Below are positions 38,702 to 48,733 of a stretch of DNA of 64,000 nt, piece by piece. Below the pieces are notes generated by a model that saw only the letters and a list, made by a program, of their open reading frames with translations, ran no database searches and was not told the origin of the DNA. Position 1 is the first letter of the stretch, and every line of letters begins with the position of its first letter. Both the position numbers and the translations under genes were made by a program. This DNA comes from Aquamicrobium sp. (GTDB taxonomy: Bacteria; Pseudomonadota; Alphaproteobacteria; Rhizobiales; Rhizobiaceae): NCBI GenBank assembly GCA_019739225.1, contig JAHHDT010000004.1, positions 62,001-126,000 of the forward strand, in the 5' to 3' direction.

Positions 38702-38745
38702 CCGGTTACCATGCGTCTTTACCATGTCTGCAAACGCGTAACCGG
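38702..38745. promoter_or_regulatory. inverted repeat in the wza/wzz divergent region
   Basis: CCGGTTAC at 38702-38709 mirrors GTAACCGG at 38738-38745, just 11 bp before the Wzz-type start and inside the divergent promoter region (38524-38756). Several further TTAACC-like motifs lie nearby. It may be a regulator site coordinating export and chain-length genes. Confidence 0.35.
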
Positions 38746-38756
38746 GGTTGAGGTAA

Positions 38757-40895
38757 ATGTCTGAAGTACGACCGGCCGTCAGCGACGTCGATGTGGATCT
38801 GGCGCAGCTCTTTGGCAGCCTGGTGCGCAACTGGTTGCGCATCCTCGTGGTTGCCGTTGCGGTTGCGGCCGGCACCTTCCTGCTGATGTCAATGGCAACC
38901 CCACTTTATCGCGCCGAGACGCGGATACTGATCGAGAACAGGGAATCGGTTTACACGCGGCCCACCACCGGCAATGCCGAAGGTGACAGGCCGCTGCTGG
39001 ACGAAGAGGGCATTGCCAGCCAGGTCGAGGTGATCTCGTCCGCCGACATTCTGCGAGATGTGGCGCGCAAGCTCGATCTTGCAAGCCTCGACGAATTCGG
39101 CGGCACGGGACAGCGTTCCACCCTTGGCAATCTCCTCGTGCTGGTAGGGCTGCGCAGCGATGCGTCGCAGGCGCCGGCGGAAGAGCGCGTCCTGCAGGCA
39201 ATGAACGAGAAGCTTGTCGTCTACCGCGTCGAGCGGTCGCGCGTCATCGTCGTTCAGTTCTCCTCGGAGGATCCCAAGCTTGCCGCGGCCGTCCCCAATG
39301 CCATCGCCGACGCCTATATCGAGGTTCAGGAGGCCGCCAAGCGTGTATCCAATTCGGAGGCGACGGACTGGCTGGAACCGGAGATCGCCGATTTGCGGCA
39401 GCGCGTGCGTGAGGCTGAGGCGCGGGTCGCAGACTACCGGGCGCAGGCCGACCTGATGGTCGTAGGGCAGGGCAATTCGCTCCTGGCCACGCAGCAGCTT
39501 TCTGAGCTCTCGACGGAGCTGAGCAGGGTGCGTGCCAATCGCTCCGCAGCCGAGGGCCGCGCCAGCGCCATTCGCGCAGCACTCCAGTCGGGCGGCAGGG
39601 TGGATACGGTCGCCGACGTACTCAACTCGCCGCTGGTGCAGCGCCTTCGCGAGCGGCAGGTGCAGATCGAAGCCGATCTTGCCAATCTCTCCGCATCGTT
39701 GCTCAACAATCATCCCCGCATCCGCGCGCTCAATGCGCAGCTTGCCGAGACCGACCAGCAGCTTCGTGACGAAGTGCAGAAGGTGCTGGCAAGCCTGGAA
39801 ACGGAAGTTTCGACCGCCCAGGCGCGCGAGCAGCAGCTCATTGCCGATCTGAACACGCTCAAGGCCGAGTCGGCCAGGGCCGGCGAGGACGAGGTCGAAC
39901 TGCGGGCGCTGGAGCGTGAGGCGACCGCGCAGCGGGCCTTGCTTGAGTCATATCTAACTCGGTACCGGGAAGCGGCTTCGCGCGCGGACCGCAACTATTT
40001 GCCGGCAGATGCGCGTATTTTCTCGCGCGCCACGCCGCCCTTCAAGGCCTACTTCCCGAAGCCCATCCCGATCATGATCGCGGCATTCGTGGCGACGATC
40101 CTGGTCGTGGCGGTGGTGCTGATGCTGCGTGAGTTGTTCAGCGGCCGTGCGATGCGTCCGGCGACGGGCTCTTTCGAGCCGGTCGAGCAGGTTGTCATGC
40201 CGGTTGTCGAGCCTGAACTGTCGGACGAGGCGGAAGCCGAAACGGCCGAGGACGTGATGGACGAAGCCGCGCCCGAGGAAGTGAGGGCCGAGCGTCCGGA
40301 TGATGAACTGTCGATCGATGCGGCAGCCGATCGCCTCGTTGCGAGCGGTGCGGTGCGCGCGATCTTCGTCTCGCCCGAGGGGGACGAGGCGGCGGCAACG
40401 TCGGTGATGGTCGCGCGCGCAGTGTGTGATGCTGGCCTACGTGTCCTGTTCCTCGATCTGACCGTGTCGGGTGCTGCATCGTCCTCGATGCTTGAGAGCA
40501 GCCGTTATCCGGGTATCACCAATCTGCTGGCTTCGGAGGCGCAGTTCGCCGATGTGATCCGCGGCGATCTCTATTCGGATTGCCATGTCATTCCGGTCGG
40601 CACCGCCGATGCGGAAAAGGCGATGCGCGCGGCCGACCGGCTGCCGATCATCATGAGCTCGCTGACGACCGCCTATGACATGGTTGTGGTCGAATGCGGT
40701 CCGACAGACGCGCACGGCATAAGCCGTGTCGTGGACGAGGGCGCCGAGGTGCTGGTCAGCGTTATCGAGCCGGACGATGAGGCGGTGGCCGACATTGCGG
40801 CCGACCTAGCCGCCAATGGCTACGAGCATGTCCACATGGTGACGCCGGTCGGGCATATACTGCCGCCGGCGCCGGAGGGCCGCTCGGCCGCGTAA
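38757..40895 (+). CDS. Wzz/ExoP-type polysaccharide co-polymerase with degenerate kinase domain
   Basis: A 712-residue inner-membrane protein. Wzz domain from residue 12, helix 1 near 29-49, a long periplasmic coiled-coil region about 185-400 (EPEIADLRQRVREAEARVADYRAQ), helix 2 near 438-460, then a cytosolic Rossmann domain. In the latter, SPEGDEAAATSVMVARAV near 538 replaces the Walker A GxGKT/S: the P-loop Lys is missing, and LFLDLTVSG lacks the DxD of Walker A'. There is no C-terminal Tyr cluster. It would set chain length without tyrosine-kinase activity. It is divergent from the wza operon. Confidence 0.9.
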   Translation: MSEVRPAVSDVDVDLAQLFGSLVRNWLRILVVAVAVAAGTFLLMSMATPLYRAETRILIENRESVYTRPTTGNAEGDRPLLDEEGIASQVEVISSADILRDVARKLDLASLDEFGGTGQRSTLGNLLVLVGLRSDASQAPAEERVLQAMNEKLVVYRVERSRVIVVQFSSEDPKLAAAVPNAIADAYIEVQEAAKRVSNSEATDWLEPEIADLRQRVREAEARVADYRAQADLMVVGQGNSLLATQQLSELSTELSRVRANRSAAEGRASAIRAALQSGGRVDTVADVLNSPLVQRLRERQVQIEADLANLSASLLNNHPRIRALNAQLAETDQQLRDEVQKVLASLETEVSTAQAREQQLIADLNTLKAESARAGEDEVELRALEREATAQRALLESYLTRYREAASRADRNYLPADARIFSRATPPFKAYFPKPIPIMIAAFVATILVVAVVLMLRELFSGRAMRPATGSFEPVEQVVMPVVEPELSDEAEAETAEDVMDEAAPEEVRAERPDDELSIDAAADRLVASGAVRAIFVSPEGDEAAATSVMVARAVCDAGLRVLFLDLTVSGAASSSMLESSRYPGITNLLASEAQFADVIRGDLYSDCHVIPVGTADAEKAMRAADRLPIIMSSLTTAYDMVVVECGPTDAHGISRVVDEGAEVLVSVIEPDDEAVADIAADLAANGYEHVHMVTPVGHILPPAPEGRSAA

Positions 40896-40897
40896 GG

Positions 40898-42115
40898 CTA
40901 GTCGTCGGAGGCGGCCGGCTTCGCGCCGTCCGCCACGCCAGCACGCAGACGCTTCGTCAGCGCCCAGAGGGTTGCGTTGGATTTGACCGCGCGCACCGCC
41001 CGGCTGCGCGCCATCTTCCAGCCGCGTAGCATCCGCCCCTTCGCGGTCAGTGGCATCAAGGTGTCGAACTGGCGGGTTTCGAGATCGCACCAGCTTCTTT
41101 TGTAATCCTCGTCGCCGACGCTGAAATCGAAGAACTTCATGCCCTCGGCGCAGGCTTCTTCCATCGCCGTGTAGTCGAGGAAGAAGCCGGGGCTGATCTG
41201 GAGTTCGTCTTCCAGCATGGCGCTGAACTCGCAAACGACACCGTCGGCGACCACGCTCATGCCGTGAATGCCGCGGAGCACGCCGGCCACTTCGATACCC
41301 GTCAGGACGAAGGGCGGTGACGGCTGGCGAACCGCCTCGGTAAATAGCTTGCGGAAGAACGCCTGCACGTCGGCGGGCTCGAACACATTGGTAATGCCCT
41401 GCTTGCTGAAGCGTGCAGCCTTGAGCTCGAAAAACGCCGAAATCAGGCGGTCGACGTCCTCGACGGTGCGTGCTTCGATCAGCCGGTGGCCGCCCGCCTC
41501 TTCGAAGCGCCGGAGCTGAAGCCGGAATTTCTTGCGCTTGCGCTTGCCGTTGTGGCGCGAAAGCATCGCGTCGAAGCCGCCGGAGAGGTCTACGGCAAGC
41601 GAGACATTGGGGCTTTCCATGGTGGCAAGGCTCTGCAGCGGGTTTTCATGCCCTGCCCATCGCGGGTTCTGCCGTTCCAGTAGCACGAGATCGATGTCAG
41701 GCCGGGCCGCGTGCAGGGCGTCCGACAGCGCCTTCGCTTCCGATGCCGTGAGTGGTTGACTGGTTGTGGCAACCGCTGCGGCGAAATTGCCGTTGGCATG
41801 ACTACCGCCGATGAAGCGCGCGATGCCGAAGCCGCCGGCGCGGACAACCTCCAGTGCCAGAGAAATCGCAGGCCTGCCGTCGCGGCTCACAGTTGCAATC
41901 AGAGCATCGGCGCCTGTGGCGTCGATCCAGGATCGCACCCAGAGCGGATGCTGAGCCTGTGCGTGAACAGCGCTCGCGCAGAAGGTTTCGTAGTCGGAAA
42001 GCGCGGCTTCGTTTGCCGAGCGCACGTCGACGCTGAAACCAGCGCGCGTTGGCGCTGCCTTCCCGTCGCTTCTGGATGTTTCCGCTGCTCTTGTCGTCGC
42101 GCCGATGTCAACCAT
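40898..42115 (-). CDS. BioF2/CelD-like GNAT acyltransferase
   Basis: A 405-residue protein with the BioF2-type acetyltransferase domain in its middle (residues about 165-330; RHNGKRKRKKFRLQLRRFEEAGGH, FFELKAARFSKQG). This group is common beside polysaccharide genes and is often called cellulose biosynthesis CelD-like. It may acylate sugars or carrier-bound substrates. The start at 42115 (AAGGA seven bases upstream) was chosen; the frame remains open for another 77 codons without domain content. It is divergent from the deacetylase gene and ends two bases from the Wzz-type stop. Confidence 0.82.
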   Translation of the reverse strand: MVDIGATTRAAETSRSDGKAAPTRAGFSVDVRSANEAALSDYETFCASAVHAQAQHPLWVRSWIDATGADALIATVSRDGRPAISLALEVVRAGGFGIARFIGGSHANGNFAAAVATTSQPLTASEAKALSDALHAARPDIDLVLLERQNPRWAGHENPLQSLATMESPNVSLAVDLSGGFDAMLSRHNGKRKRKKFRLQLRRFEEAGGHRLIEARTVEDVDRLISAFFELKAARFSKQGITNVFEPADVQAFFRKLFTEAVRQPSPPFVLTGIEVAGVLRGIHGMSVVADGVVCEFSAMLEDELQISPGFFLDYTAMEEACAEGMKFFDFSVGDEDYKRSWCDLETRQFDTLMPLTAKGRMLRGWKMARSRAVRAVKSNATLWALTKRLRAGVADGAKPAASDD

Positions 42116-42210
42116 ACCGCAATCCTTCGGCCCTAGAGTGGCCTCAACATCGAATGTCGCTGCCGAAATGTGCCATGCGGGCGGGAAGACTAGGCTGAAA
42201 AGGTGAATCA

Positions 42211-43254
42211 ATGATCGACGCGCGCGAGAAAGCCCGAAAGCTGGTGCTCGGCGCGGGCTGGTGGTCGGGCCTCGCGGCGCTTTCGACGCCGTTGCTGGCT
42301 GGTGCCGGCGCGATACTGATGCTTCATCGGGTCCATAGGCATGCAACCTCGCCCCTGGGGCTCAACAGCCATCTGTCGATCGAACCCGACTTTCTGGACC
42401 GTTTGCTCGCCGATCTGAAACGGCGCGGGCTGGCGCTGGTTTCTCTCGACGAGTTGCTCGAGCGGCTGCCGGCGGGTGGCCGGCGAGCCGTTGCGATCAC
42501 GCTGGACGATGGCTGGCACGACAATCTGACCGATGCGCTGCCCGTCTTCGAAGCGCACGATGCGCCGTTCACCGTCTACGTGGCCCCCGGGCTTACCAGC
42601 GGCGCGGTGTCACCGTGGTGGGAGGTCGTAGAGGAGAAGGTGGCCCGCTCCGACGCGATCTATCTGCCTGAAAGCGCGGGTGCGACGGTGCTCGATTGCG
42701 CGAGCCCCGCCGACAAGCTGTCCGTTGTGCGCAATTTGATGGAGCGGCTTACGAACGACGTTCCGGAGGAGGATCAGCAGGACTTTCTCAGGCGGATCGG
42801 CGCGCTGCCGGAAAGCGCGCAAAACGGTCGGCGTTTCATGAACTGGGACGAGATTGGGCGGCTTTCGGCACATCCGCTTGCGACCGTCGGCGCGCATACG
42901 ATTCACCACTACAATCTGCGGCGGCTCGCGGAGCAGGTGGCGCTACGGGAAATGTCTGCTTCGGCGGCCGCCATAGAGGCCGAGACCGGCATGCGGCCTT
43001 CGCATTTCGCTTATCCATACGGCTACGAGCGGGCTGTCGGCCAGCGCGAGGTGGCGCTTGCGCGGGAAGCAGGCTTTGCCTCGGCGGTGACGACGCGGCA
43101 CGGCGTTTTGCATAGGGAACACGCGCATCACCTGCACGCGCTGCCGCGCATCTCGATCAATGGCAATTTCCAGCGTCTGAGCTATGTGCATACGCTGCTC
43201 TCCGGTCTGACGACCCCGCTCAGCAACCATGGGCGCCGGGTGGTAACGGTCTAG
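42211..43254 (+). CDS. polysaccharide deacetylase family protein
   Basis: A 347-residue protein with the NodB/CE4 fold: the metal motif is carried by AITLDDGWHDNL near residue 95, and HTIHHYN follows near 230 with the FAYPYGYERAVG motif near 267. CE4 enzymes remove N-acetyl groups from amino sugars. No signal peptide is obvious, but a hydrophobic stretch sits at residues 14-32 (LVLGAGWWSGLAALSTPLLA). It shares a divergent promoter with the BioF2-like gene, so both may modify the same glycan. Confidence 0.88.
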   Translation: MIDAREKARKLVLGAGWWSGLAALSTPLLAGAGAILMLHRVHRHATSPLGLNSHLSIEPDFLDRLLADLKRRGLALVSLDELLERLPAGGRRAVAITLDDGWHDNLTDALPVFEAHDAPFTVYVAPGLTSGAVSPWWEVVEEKVARSDAIYLPESAGATVLDCASPADKLSVVRNLMERLTNDVPEEDQQDFLRRIGALPESAQNGRRFMNWDEIGRLSAHPLATVGAHTIHHYNLRRLAEQVALREMSASAAAIEAETGMRPSHFAYPYGYERAVGQREVALAREAGFASAVTTRHGVLHREHAHHLHALPRISINGNFQRLSYVHTLLSGLTTPLSNHGRRVVTV

Positions 43255-43255
43255 G

Positions 43256-43483
43256 TTAAAGCTGCGGGCCGGCTTTTGCGCGCGGCGGCTTCACCATCCA
43301 CTTGATGATGAGCATGGCCGGCAACACCCATAATAGCCCGGTGAAGAAGAAATAGGCGAGGTGGACCAGCGGGCCGGATTCGGCGAGTTGCGCGACGGCG
43401 ATGATCGTGGCGAGGATCGCATAGACGGCGACCAGCAGCACAAGCAGCACGGTTCCGATCAGTTTCTTCAGGCGCACGGGCAT
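43256..43483 (-). CDS. DUF2842 membrane protein
   Basis: A 75-residue protein with two hydrophobic helices ([21 protein letters not shown] and [20 protein letters not shown]), matching DUF2842, a small alphaproteobacterial family of unknown role often found near ctaA or cytochrome oxidase genes. The start at 43483 gives an AAGGA site six bases ahead; the ATG six bases upstream would leave no spacing. It is convergent with the deacetylase gene (stops one base apart) and divergent from ctaA. Confidence 0.82.
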   Translation of the reverse strand: MPVRLKKLIGTVLLVLLVAVYAILATIIAVAQLAESGPLVHLAYFFFTGLLWVLPAMLIIKWMVKPPRAKAGPQL

Positions 43484-43647
43484 TGGCATTTCCTTTGCGC
43501 GATCACATAGTCCGATCGGCCGGGCGGCGCAAATGCTTTGGTCGCATGGGCTTTGCAGGCGCGACGGCGTGTCGCGTACGCGTTCCTTGCCTTGCAGACG
43601 GCGATGAGCCACGACACAACCGCCAAATTCCCTCGAGGACCAGCCGC

Positions 43648-44745
43648 ATGGCCGACCACGCGCTTTCCGCAGACGAACCGCTCCGGACGAAAGACCGCGA
43701 GCAGCGAAACCGCCTCTATGTGCGCGTATGGCTTTACATCGTCCTGGTCGTGCTTATGGCGCTGTTCCTCGTCGGCGGGGCGACGCGGCTCACGGGCTCT
43801 GGCCTGTCGATCACCGAGTGGAAGCCGATCCACGGCGTCATCCCGCCGCTCAACGAAGCCGAGTGGCAGGAAGAGTTCGAGAAGTACCGGCAGATCCCGC
43901 AATACGAGCAGATCAACAAGGGCATGAGCCTTGGCGAATTCCAGACCATCTTCTGGTGGGAATGGGCGCACAGGCTGCTTGCGCGGGGTGTCGGCTTCCT
44001 GGTCGCGATCCCGCTCGCCTTCTTCTGGTTGACCGGGCGGCTCGAGAGCCGGCTGAAGCCCAGGCTGCTCGGACTGCTGGCGCTCGGCGGGCTGCAAGGC
44101 TTCATCGGCTGGTGGATGGTGGCCTCGGGCCTTTCGGAGCGCGTCTCCGTCAGCCAGTACCGGCTCGCCACGCACCTGATGCTGGCCTGTCTGATCTTTG
44201 CCGCGACGATGCTGATCGCGCGCGGGCTCGCGCCACATTCGGCCGGGCCGGCGCGTCGCGAAACGCAGCGCTTCGCCGGCTGGATGCTGGTGCTGGTGTT
44301 CCTGCAGATCTATCTCGGAGCGCTGGTGGCCGGGCTCCATGCCGGGATGACTTTCAATACCTGGCCGCTGATGGACGGCAGGCTGTGGCCGGACCAGCTT
44401 CTGACCATGCAGCCGCTCTGGGCGAACTTCTTCGAGAACCCGAAGACGGTGCAGTTCATGCATCGGCTCGGCGCCTATATCGTCTTTGCGGCGGCTGCCT
44501 GGCACGCGGTCGCCACATGGCGGGCCGAGCCCGGCTCGACGCACGCGCGGCGCGCCATCGTGCTTTTCCTGCTCGTGTCGTTGCAGGCCGTCATCGGCAT
44601 CGTCACGCTATTGTCGGTCGTGAACCTGCATGCCGCGCTGACGCATCACGGCCTTGCGATCGTCGTGCTTGGTTTTGCAGCCGCGCATTGGCGCGGCACA
44701 AGAGGCGCCTATCCTCCCCAGACGGAGATTGCCGTCAGGACCTGA
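43648..44745 (+). CDS. ctaA: heme A synthase (COX15/CtaA, type 2)
   Basis: A 365-residue integral membrane enzyme that oxidises the C8 methyl of heme O to the formyl group of heme A for cytochrome aa3 oxidases. Eight helices in two four-helix halves; conserved His ligands lie in [15 protein letters not shown] near residue 110, [15 protein letters not shown] near 230 and HLMLACL near 172, plus QFMHRLGAY near 271. The start at 43648 was chosen over the longer frame from 43483. The 3' end overlaps the minus-strand kinase stop by 11 bp. Confidence 0.93.
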   Translation: MADHALSADEPLRTKDREQRNRLYVRVWLYIVLVVLMALFLVGGATRLTGSGLSITEWKPIHGVIPPLNEAEWQEEFEKYRQIPQYEQINKGMSLGEFQTIFWWEWAHRLLARGVGFLVAIPLAFFWLTGRLESRLKPRLLGLLALGGLQGFIGWWMVASGLSERVSVSQYRLATHLMLACLIFAATMLIARGLAPHSAGPARRETQRFAGWMLVLVFLQIYLGALVAGLHAGMTFNTWPLMDGRLWPDQLLTMQPLWANFFENPKTVQFMHRLGAYIVFAAAAWHAVATWRAEPGSTHARRAIVLFLLVSLQAVIGIVTLLSVVNLHAALTHHGLAIVVLGFAAAHWRGTRGAYPPQTEIAVRT

Positions 44746-45571
44746 CCTGCCGCCGCGCGGCGTCGACAGCGCGACCAACGGCGAGGCTGCGACTGGCCTC
44801 CTCGTTGTTCCCGTCTTCCAGATGCCATGAGGCGGAAAGGGCCGGGAACGCGAAGGCGTAGTCGAGCACCTTGCCAATGTCGCAGCGCAATCTTTCGGCA
44901 AGGATCGTCGCCATTGATACGGCACGCGCCTCGCTCGTCCGAAGTTCGGATTCGACGGGGTTGTAGAACAGGTTGGCGATGTCGAAGGCCGGATCGCCCA
45001 GCACCCCCTTCGGATCGATGGCGAGCCAGCCGCGTGCCCCGTACAGAATGTTCTCGTGATGGATGTCGCCATGCAGCGGGCGTACGTCACGCTGGTTGGC
45101 CAGCAGCCGGGCGGCCACTTCCGCCGCCTCGACGAACTGGCTGCGTTGCCCCGCGCGACGATCTTCCTCGGCCTTCGCGAACAGGCTGGAGAAGTTGTCG
45201 GTCAGCGTCGTCAGCGAGGGCGGGGCCGGCACGTCATGCGTCGCATGAAGCCGCGCAACGACGTCGGCGGCGATCTCCGTGGCCGCATCGTCGCCTTGGT
45301 CTTCCATATGGGCGAGCAGTGTCCGCTCGCCGGCCCATTCCATTAGCGACAGGTCGCCATGCTCATTAAGGAGGCGCACCGCCCCGTCGCCGTCGAGCCA
45401 GCGCAGGTAGTCATTGCCGCCGGGCACTTCCTTCTGCGCGAGTAGGCTCGCCTGCTTGAGCGCGGCCGGCTGCCCGTCGGTCAGCCTGACACGCCAGACG
45501 CGACCGCCGATCCCGTCGGAAAGAAGGGACGGATTACTGACGTACCATCCGGTGGGCAGGGCAGGGAGCAC
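44735..45571 (-). CDS. aminoglycoside phosphotransferase (APH(6)/hydroxyurea kinase-like)
   Basis: A 278-residue small-molecule kinase of the APH fold. The nucleotide-binding lobe has [18 protein letters not shown] near residue 25 and the Brenner motif is [15 protein letters not shown] near 164, with the Mg2+ motif [19 protein letters not shown] near 183. This subgroup includes StrA/APH(6)-like and hydroxyurea kinases. Whether it confers resistance cannot be told: many rhizobial homologues are housekeeping sugar or metabolite kinases. It lies directly after argC on the same strand (1-bp spacing), a likely operon. Confidence 0.8.
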   Translation of the reverse strand: MLPALPTGWYVSNPSLLSDGIGGRVWRVRLTDGQPAALKQASLLAQKEVPGGNDYLRWLDGDGAVRLLNEHGDLSLMEWAGERTLLAHMEDQGDDAATEIAADVVARLHATHDVPAPPSLTTLTDNFSSLFAKAEEDRRAGQRSQFVEAAEVAARLLANQRDVRPLHGDIHHENILYGARGWLAIDPKGVLGDPAFDIANLFYNPVESELRTSEARAVSMATILAERLRCDIGKVLDYAFAFPALSASWHLEDGNNEEASRSLAVGRAVDAARRQVRS

Positions 45572-46510
45572 TCAGGCCGCCTTGCCGAGCATCAAATCCA
45601 TGTTCTGGACGGCCGCACCAGACGCGCCCTTGCCGAGATTGTCGAGCACGGCGACCAGATTGGCCTGTCCACCGCCTTCCGTGCCGAAGACGAAGAGCTT
45701 CATGCGATCCGTATCGTTGAGCTCGGTCGGGTCGATGCGCGCCAGCTTGGCGCTCGTTTCGAGCGGCACGACCTCTACGATGTCCTGCCCGGCATAGTGC
45801 GCCGCAAGCGCCCCATGCAGGTCGGCAAGCGTGGGCTGGCCGGCCATGTCCGCAAGGTGCACAGGCACCTGGACGATCATGCCCTGCGCGAAGCGGCCGA
45901 CGCTCGGCGAAAACAGCGGCCGGCGATCGAGCAGGCCGTGCATCTGCAGTTCGGGCACGTGCTTGTGGCCGAGCGTGAGCCCGTACAGGAAGTGCGGCGC
46001 AGCGATGTGATCGGCCGCGTCCTCGTTTTCCATCTGCGCGATCATTTGCTTGCCGCCACCCGTGTAGCCCGAGACGGCGTTGACGGTGACGGGATAGTCG
46101 GCCGGTAGCAGCCCAGCCTGCCGCAGCGGCCGGATCAGCCCGATCGCGCCGGTGGGATAACACCCCGGATTGGCGACGAAGCGCGCAGCGGCGATCTTTG
46201 TCTTCTGCCCGGCATCCATCTCGGCAAAGCCGTAGGCCCAGTCGGGATTGACGCGGTTGGCGGTGGAGGTGTCGATGACGCGGGTGGAATTGTTGCCGTC
46301 GAGCATCGAGACGGATTCGCGCGCCGCATCGTCCGGCAGGCACAGGATCGCGATGTCCGCCGTCTGCAGCATTTCCTGCCGCAGAGCCGGATTGCGCCGC
46401 TCGGCTTCGGGGATCGACAGCATGTCGAGGTCATCGCGATCGGCGAGCCTCTGCCGGATCTGCAGGCCGGTGGTGCCGTGTTCGCCGTCGATGAAGATTT
46501 TGGGTTTCAT
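45572..46510 (-). CDS. argC: N-acetyl-gamma-glutamyl-phosphate reductase (type 2)
   Basis: A 312-residue enzyme of the arginine pathway that reduces N-acetylglutamyl phosphate. It starts [17 protein letters not shown] and has the catalytic Cys in [14 protein letters not shown] near residue 117 and the basic residue stretch GAVQNMDLM at the C-terminus. Length (312) is that of the shorter type 2 AGPR. It is followed by the kinase gene; speB lies upstream on the same strand, 82 bp away. Confidence 0.94.
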   Translation of the reverse strand: MKPKIFIDGEHGTTGLQIRQRLADRDDLDMLSIPEAERRNPALRQEMLQTADIAILCLPDDAARESVSMLDGNNSTRVIDTSTANRVNPDWAYGFAEMDAGQKTKIAAARFVANPGCYPTGAIGLIRPLRQAGLLPADYPVTVNAVSGYTGGGKQMIAQMENEDAADHIAAPHFLYGLTLGHKHVPELQMHGLLDRRPLFSPSVGRFAQGMIVQVPVHLADMAGQPTLADLHGALAAHYAGQDIVEVVPLETSAKLARIDPTELNDTDRMKLFVFGTEGGGQANLVAVLDNLGKGASGAAVQNMDLMLGKAA

Positions 46511-46592
46511 GGCTCGGTGTTCCGAAGTTCAGGAAAAACAGATGGTTGTGTTGGCGTCCGGAATCAATCCGGCAAGCGCTTGAATCGGTTTG

Positions 46593-47543
46593 TCATCGTC
46601 GGGCGCGCCGCTCTGCCAGAAGGCCGAGATAGTGCATGGCCACCGTCGCGGCGGCAATCGCCGTCACGTCCGCATGGTCATAGGCAGGCGCGACCTCGAC
46701 GACGTCCGCACCGACGATGTCGATGCCGCCCATCTGGCGCAGGATGGAAAGCGCCTTGGCGGTGGAAGGGCCGCCTGCGACCGGCGTGCCCGTTCCCGGC
46801 GCGTAGGCGGGGTCGAGACAGTCGATGTCGAAGGTGACGTAGGTCTTCTTGCCGCCCGTGCGCTCGTGGATCGCGTAGGCGACGTCGGCGGCCTTCATGT
46901 CCTCCAGCTCGTAGCCGTGGATGATCTTGATGCCGCAATCCTCAGGCGCGTGGGTGCGAATGCCGATCTGGATCGACCGCGCAGGGTCGATGATGCCCGC
47001 CCGTACGGCGCGCGCGACGAAGGAGCCGTGGTCGATGCGCTTGTCGTCGTCGAACCATGTGTCCTGGTGCGCGTCGAACTGCACCAGCGCCAGCGGCCCG
47101 TGCTTGGCGGCATGCGCCTTGAGCAGCGGCCAGGTGACGAAATGGTCGCCACCCAGCGACAGCAGGAAATCCGCGTGCTTGAGGATCTTCGCCGCTTCCC
47201 GCTCGATTGTCGCCGGCGTCTTCTGGTGATTGCCGTAGTCGAGCAGGCAGTCGCCATAGTCGACCACCGCCATCGCCTCGAACAGGTCGATGCCGAACGG
47301 ATATTGCGGGTCGACGTCGAAGATCGCCGATGCGCGCCGGATCGCCTGCGGGCCGAAGCGCGCGCCGGGCCGATTGGAGACCGCCGCGTCGAAGGGGATG
47401 CCCCACACGACGGCGTCGGCCCCCTTCACATCCTTCGTGAAGCGGCGACGCATGAACGACAGCGCGCCGGCATAGGTCGGCTCGGGCTCGCTTCCCACGG
47501 ATTTGCGTGCGGTAAAGGCGCGGTCGATGGCATTCGATGGCAT
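46593..47543 (-). CDS. speB: agmatinase
   Basis: A 316-residue binuclear Mn2+ ureohydrolase that turns agmatine into putrescine and urea. Metal ligands are in LSLGGDHFVTWP near residue 128, VQFDAHQDTW near 152 and TFDIDCLDPAYAPGTGTP near 235. Arginase-like enzymes (formimidoylglutamase) are alternatives, but the NRPGARFGPQAIRRAS stretch near residue 57 fits SpeB. The start at 47543 was chosen over 47606. It lies downstream of the rpsI terminator and upstream of argC. Confidence 0.92.
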   Translation of the reverse strand: MPSNAIDRAFTARKSVGSEPEPTYAGALSFMRRRFTKDVKGADAVVWGIPFDAAVSNRPGARFGPQAIRRASAIFDVDPQYPFGIDLFEAMAVVDYGDCLLDYGNHQKTPATIEREAAKILKHADFLLSLGGDHFVTWPLLKAHAAKHGPLALVQFDAHQDTWFDDDKRIDHGSFVARAVRAGIIDPARSIQIGIRTHAPEDCGIKIIHGYELEDMKAADVAYAIHERTGGKKTYVTFDIDCLDPAYAPGTGTPVAGGPSTAKALSILRQMGGIDIVGADVVEVAPAYDHADVTAIAAATVAMHYLGLLAERRARR

Positions 47544-47604
47544 TGATCCGTCTCCAGTCTCTCCGGCGCGGCAAGGTATTGGCCGAATGCGACGTTCTGG
47601 CAAC

Positions 47605-47628
47605 AAAAAAGCGGGCCCGAAGGCCCGC
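47605..47628 (-). terminator. intrinsic terminator of the rplM-rpsI operon
   Basis: GCGGGCC/GGCCCGC stem (47611-47617 with 47622-47628, loop CGAA on the plus strand). On the minus strand it is followed by a run of six T (A-run at 47605-47610). It lies 28 bases after the rpsI stop. Confidence 0.9.
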
Positions 47629-47655
47629 TTTCCGTCTGTCCGATAATCGAGCGGC

Positions 47656-48135
47656 TTAGCGCTTCGAGAACTGGAACGAGCGGCGGGCCTTCGCCTTGCC
47701 GTACTTCTTTCGCTCGACCGTGCGGCTGTCGCGGGTCAGGAAGCCGCCCTTCTTGAGCACGCCGCGCAGCGTCGGCTCGTAGTAGGTGAGCGCCTTGGAG
47801 ATGCCGTGACGCACCGCACCGGCCTGGCCGGACAGCCCGCCGCCGACAACGGTGGCGATGACGTCGTACTGGCCATTGCGGTTGGTCGCGACGATCGGCT
47901 GCTGCAGGATCATCTGCAGGACCGGACGGGCGAAGTACTTGTCGTACTCCTTGTCGTTGACGACGATCTTGCCGGTGCCCGGCTTCACCCAGACGCGCGC
48001 AATGGCGTCCTTGCGCTTGCCGGTCGCATAGGCGCGGCCGTGGGCGTCGAGCTTCTGGACGTGCACGGGCGCTGCCGTCTCGGCCGTCTCGGTCGCCTGG
48101 CCGAGCTGCTCGGCGAGAGTGGAAAGGTCAGCCAT
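47656..48135 (-). CDS. rpsI: 30S ribosomal protein S9
   Basis: A 159-residue ribosomal protein with the S9 core ([24 protein letters not shown] near residue 37) and the C-terminus ending SFQFSKR, whose terminal Arg reaches the P-site tRNA. An N-terminal extension of about 30 residues is common in alphaproteobacteria. Its ATG overlaps the rplM TAA stop (TAATG at 48133-48137). A terminator follows 28 bases after the stop. Confidence 0.97.
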   Translation of the reverse strand: MADLSTLAEQLGQATETAETAAPVHVQKLDAHGRAYATGKRKDAIARVWVKPGTGKIVVNDKEYDKYFARPVLQMILQQPIVATNRNGQYDVIATVVGGGLSGQAGAVRHGISKALTYYEPTLRGVLKKGGFLTRDSRTVERKKYGKAKARRSFQFSKR

Positions 48136-48599
48136 TATGCGGCCCTCTTGTTCTTGGGATTGAGCGCTGCGACGTCGAGCGTCTCGGGCTGCTGGGCCTC
48201 GTGCGGATGCTCGGCGCCGGCATAGACGCGCAGGTTCTTCATCTGGCGACGGCCGAGCGGGCCACGCGGGATCATGCGTTCAATGGCCTTCTCGACCACG
48301 CGCTCGGGGAAACGGCCTTCGAGCAGGTCGCGCGCGGTGCGCTCCTTGATGCCGCCCGGATGGCCGGTGTGCCAGTAATACATCTTGTCGGTGTACTTCT
48401 TGCCGGTCAGCACCACCTTGTCGGCATTGATGATGATGACGTTGTCGCCATCGTCGACGTGAGGCGTGAAGGTCGGCTTGTGCTTGCCGCGGAGACGGTT
48501 GGCGACGATGGAGGCGAGACGGCCGACGACGAGACCCTCGGCGTCGATCAGCACCCACTTCTTCACCACGTCCGCAGGCTTCTGCGAAAAGGTTGTCAT
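48135..48599 (-). CDS. rplM: 50S ribosomal protein L13
   Basis: A 154-residue ribosomal protein that starts [22 protein letters not shown] and carries the L13 hallmark [27 protein letters not shown]. The start at 48599 was preferred to a longer frame beginning at 48692 because the extra 31 residues fall into the leader and have no family counterpart. It is translated from a leader of about 130 nt after the promoter at 48734-48762 and is coupled to rpsI. Confidence 0.97.
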   Translation of the reverse strand: MTTFSQKPADVVKKWVLIDAEGLVVGRLASIVANRLRGKHKPTFTPHVDDGDNVIIINADKVVLTGKKYTDKMYYWHTGHPGGIKERTARDLLEGRFPERVVEKAIERMIPRGPLGRRQMKNLRVYAGAEHPHEAQQPETLDVAALNPKNKRAA

Positions 48600-48733
48600 G
48601 GTCTTTGCTTTCGGTTCGGACCTTCCGTCCGGGGACGGAAAGGCGTTTCTTGTTGCTTGTGTTGGAGGAGGCGAAAATCGTCCGACCAACATGAAAGAAG
48701 CGGCCCGTAGACGGACCGCGACCTTCGCGGTGG

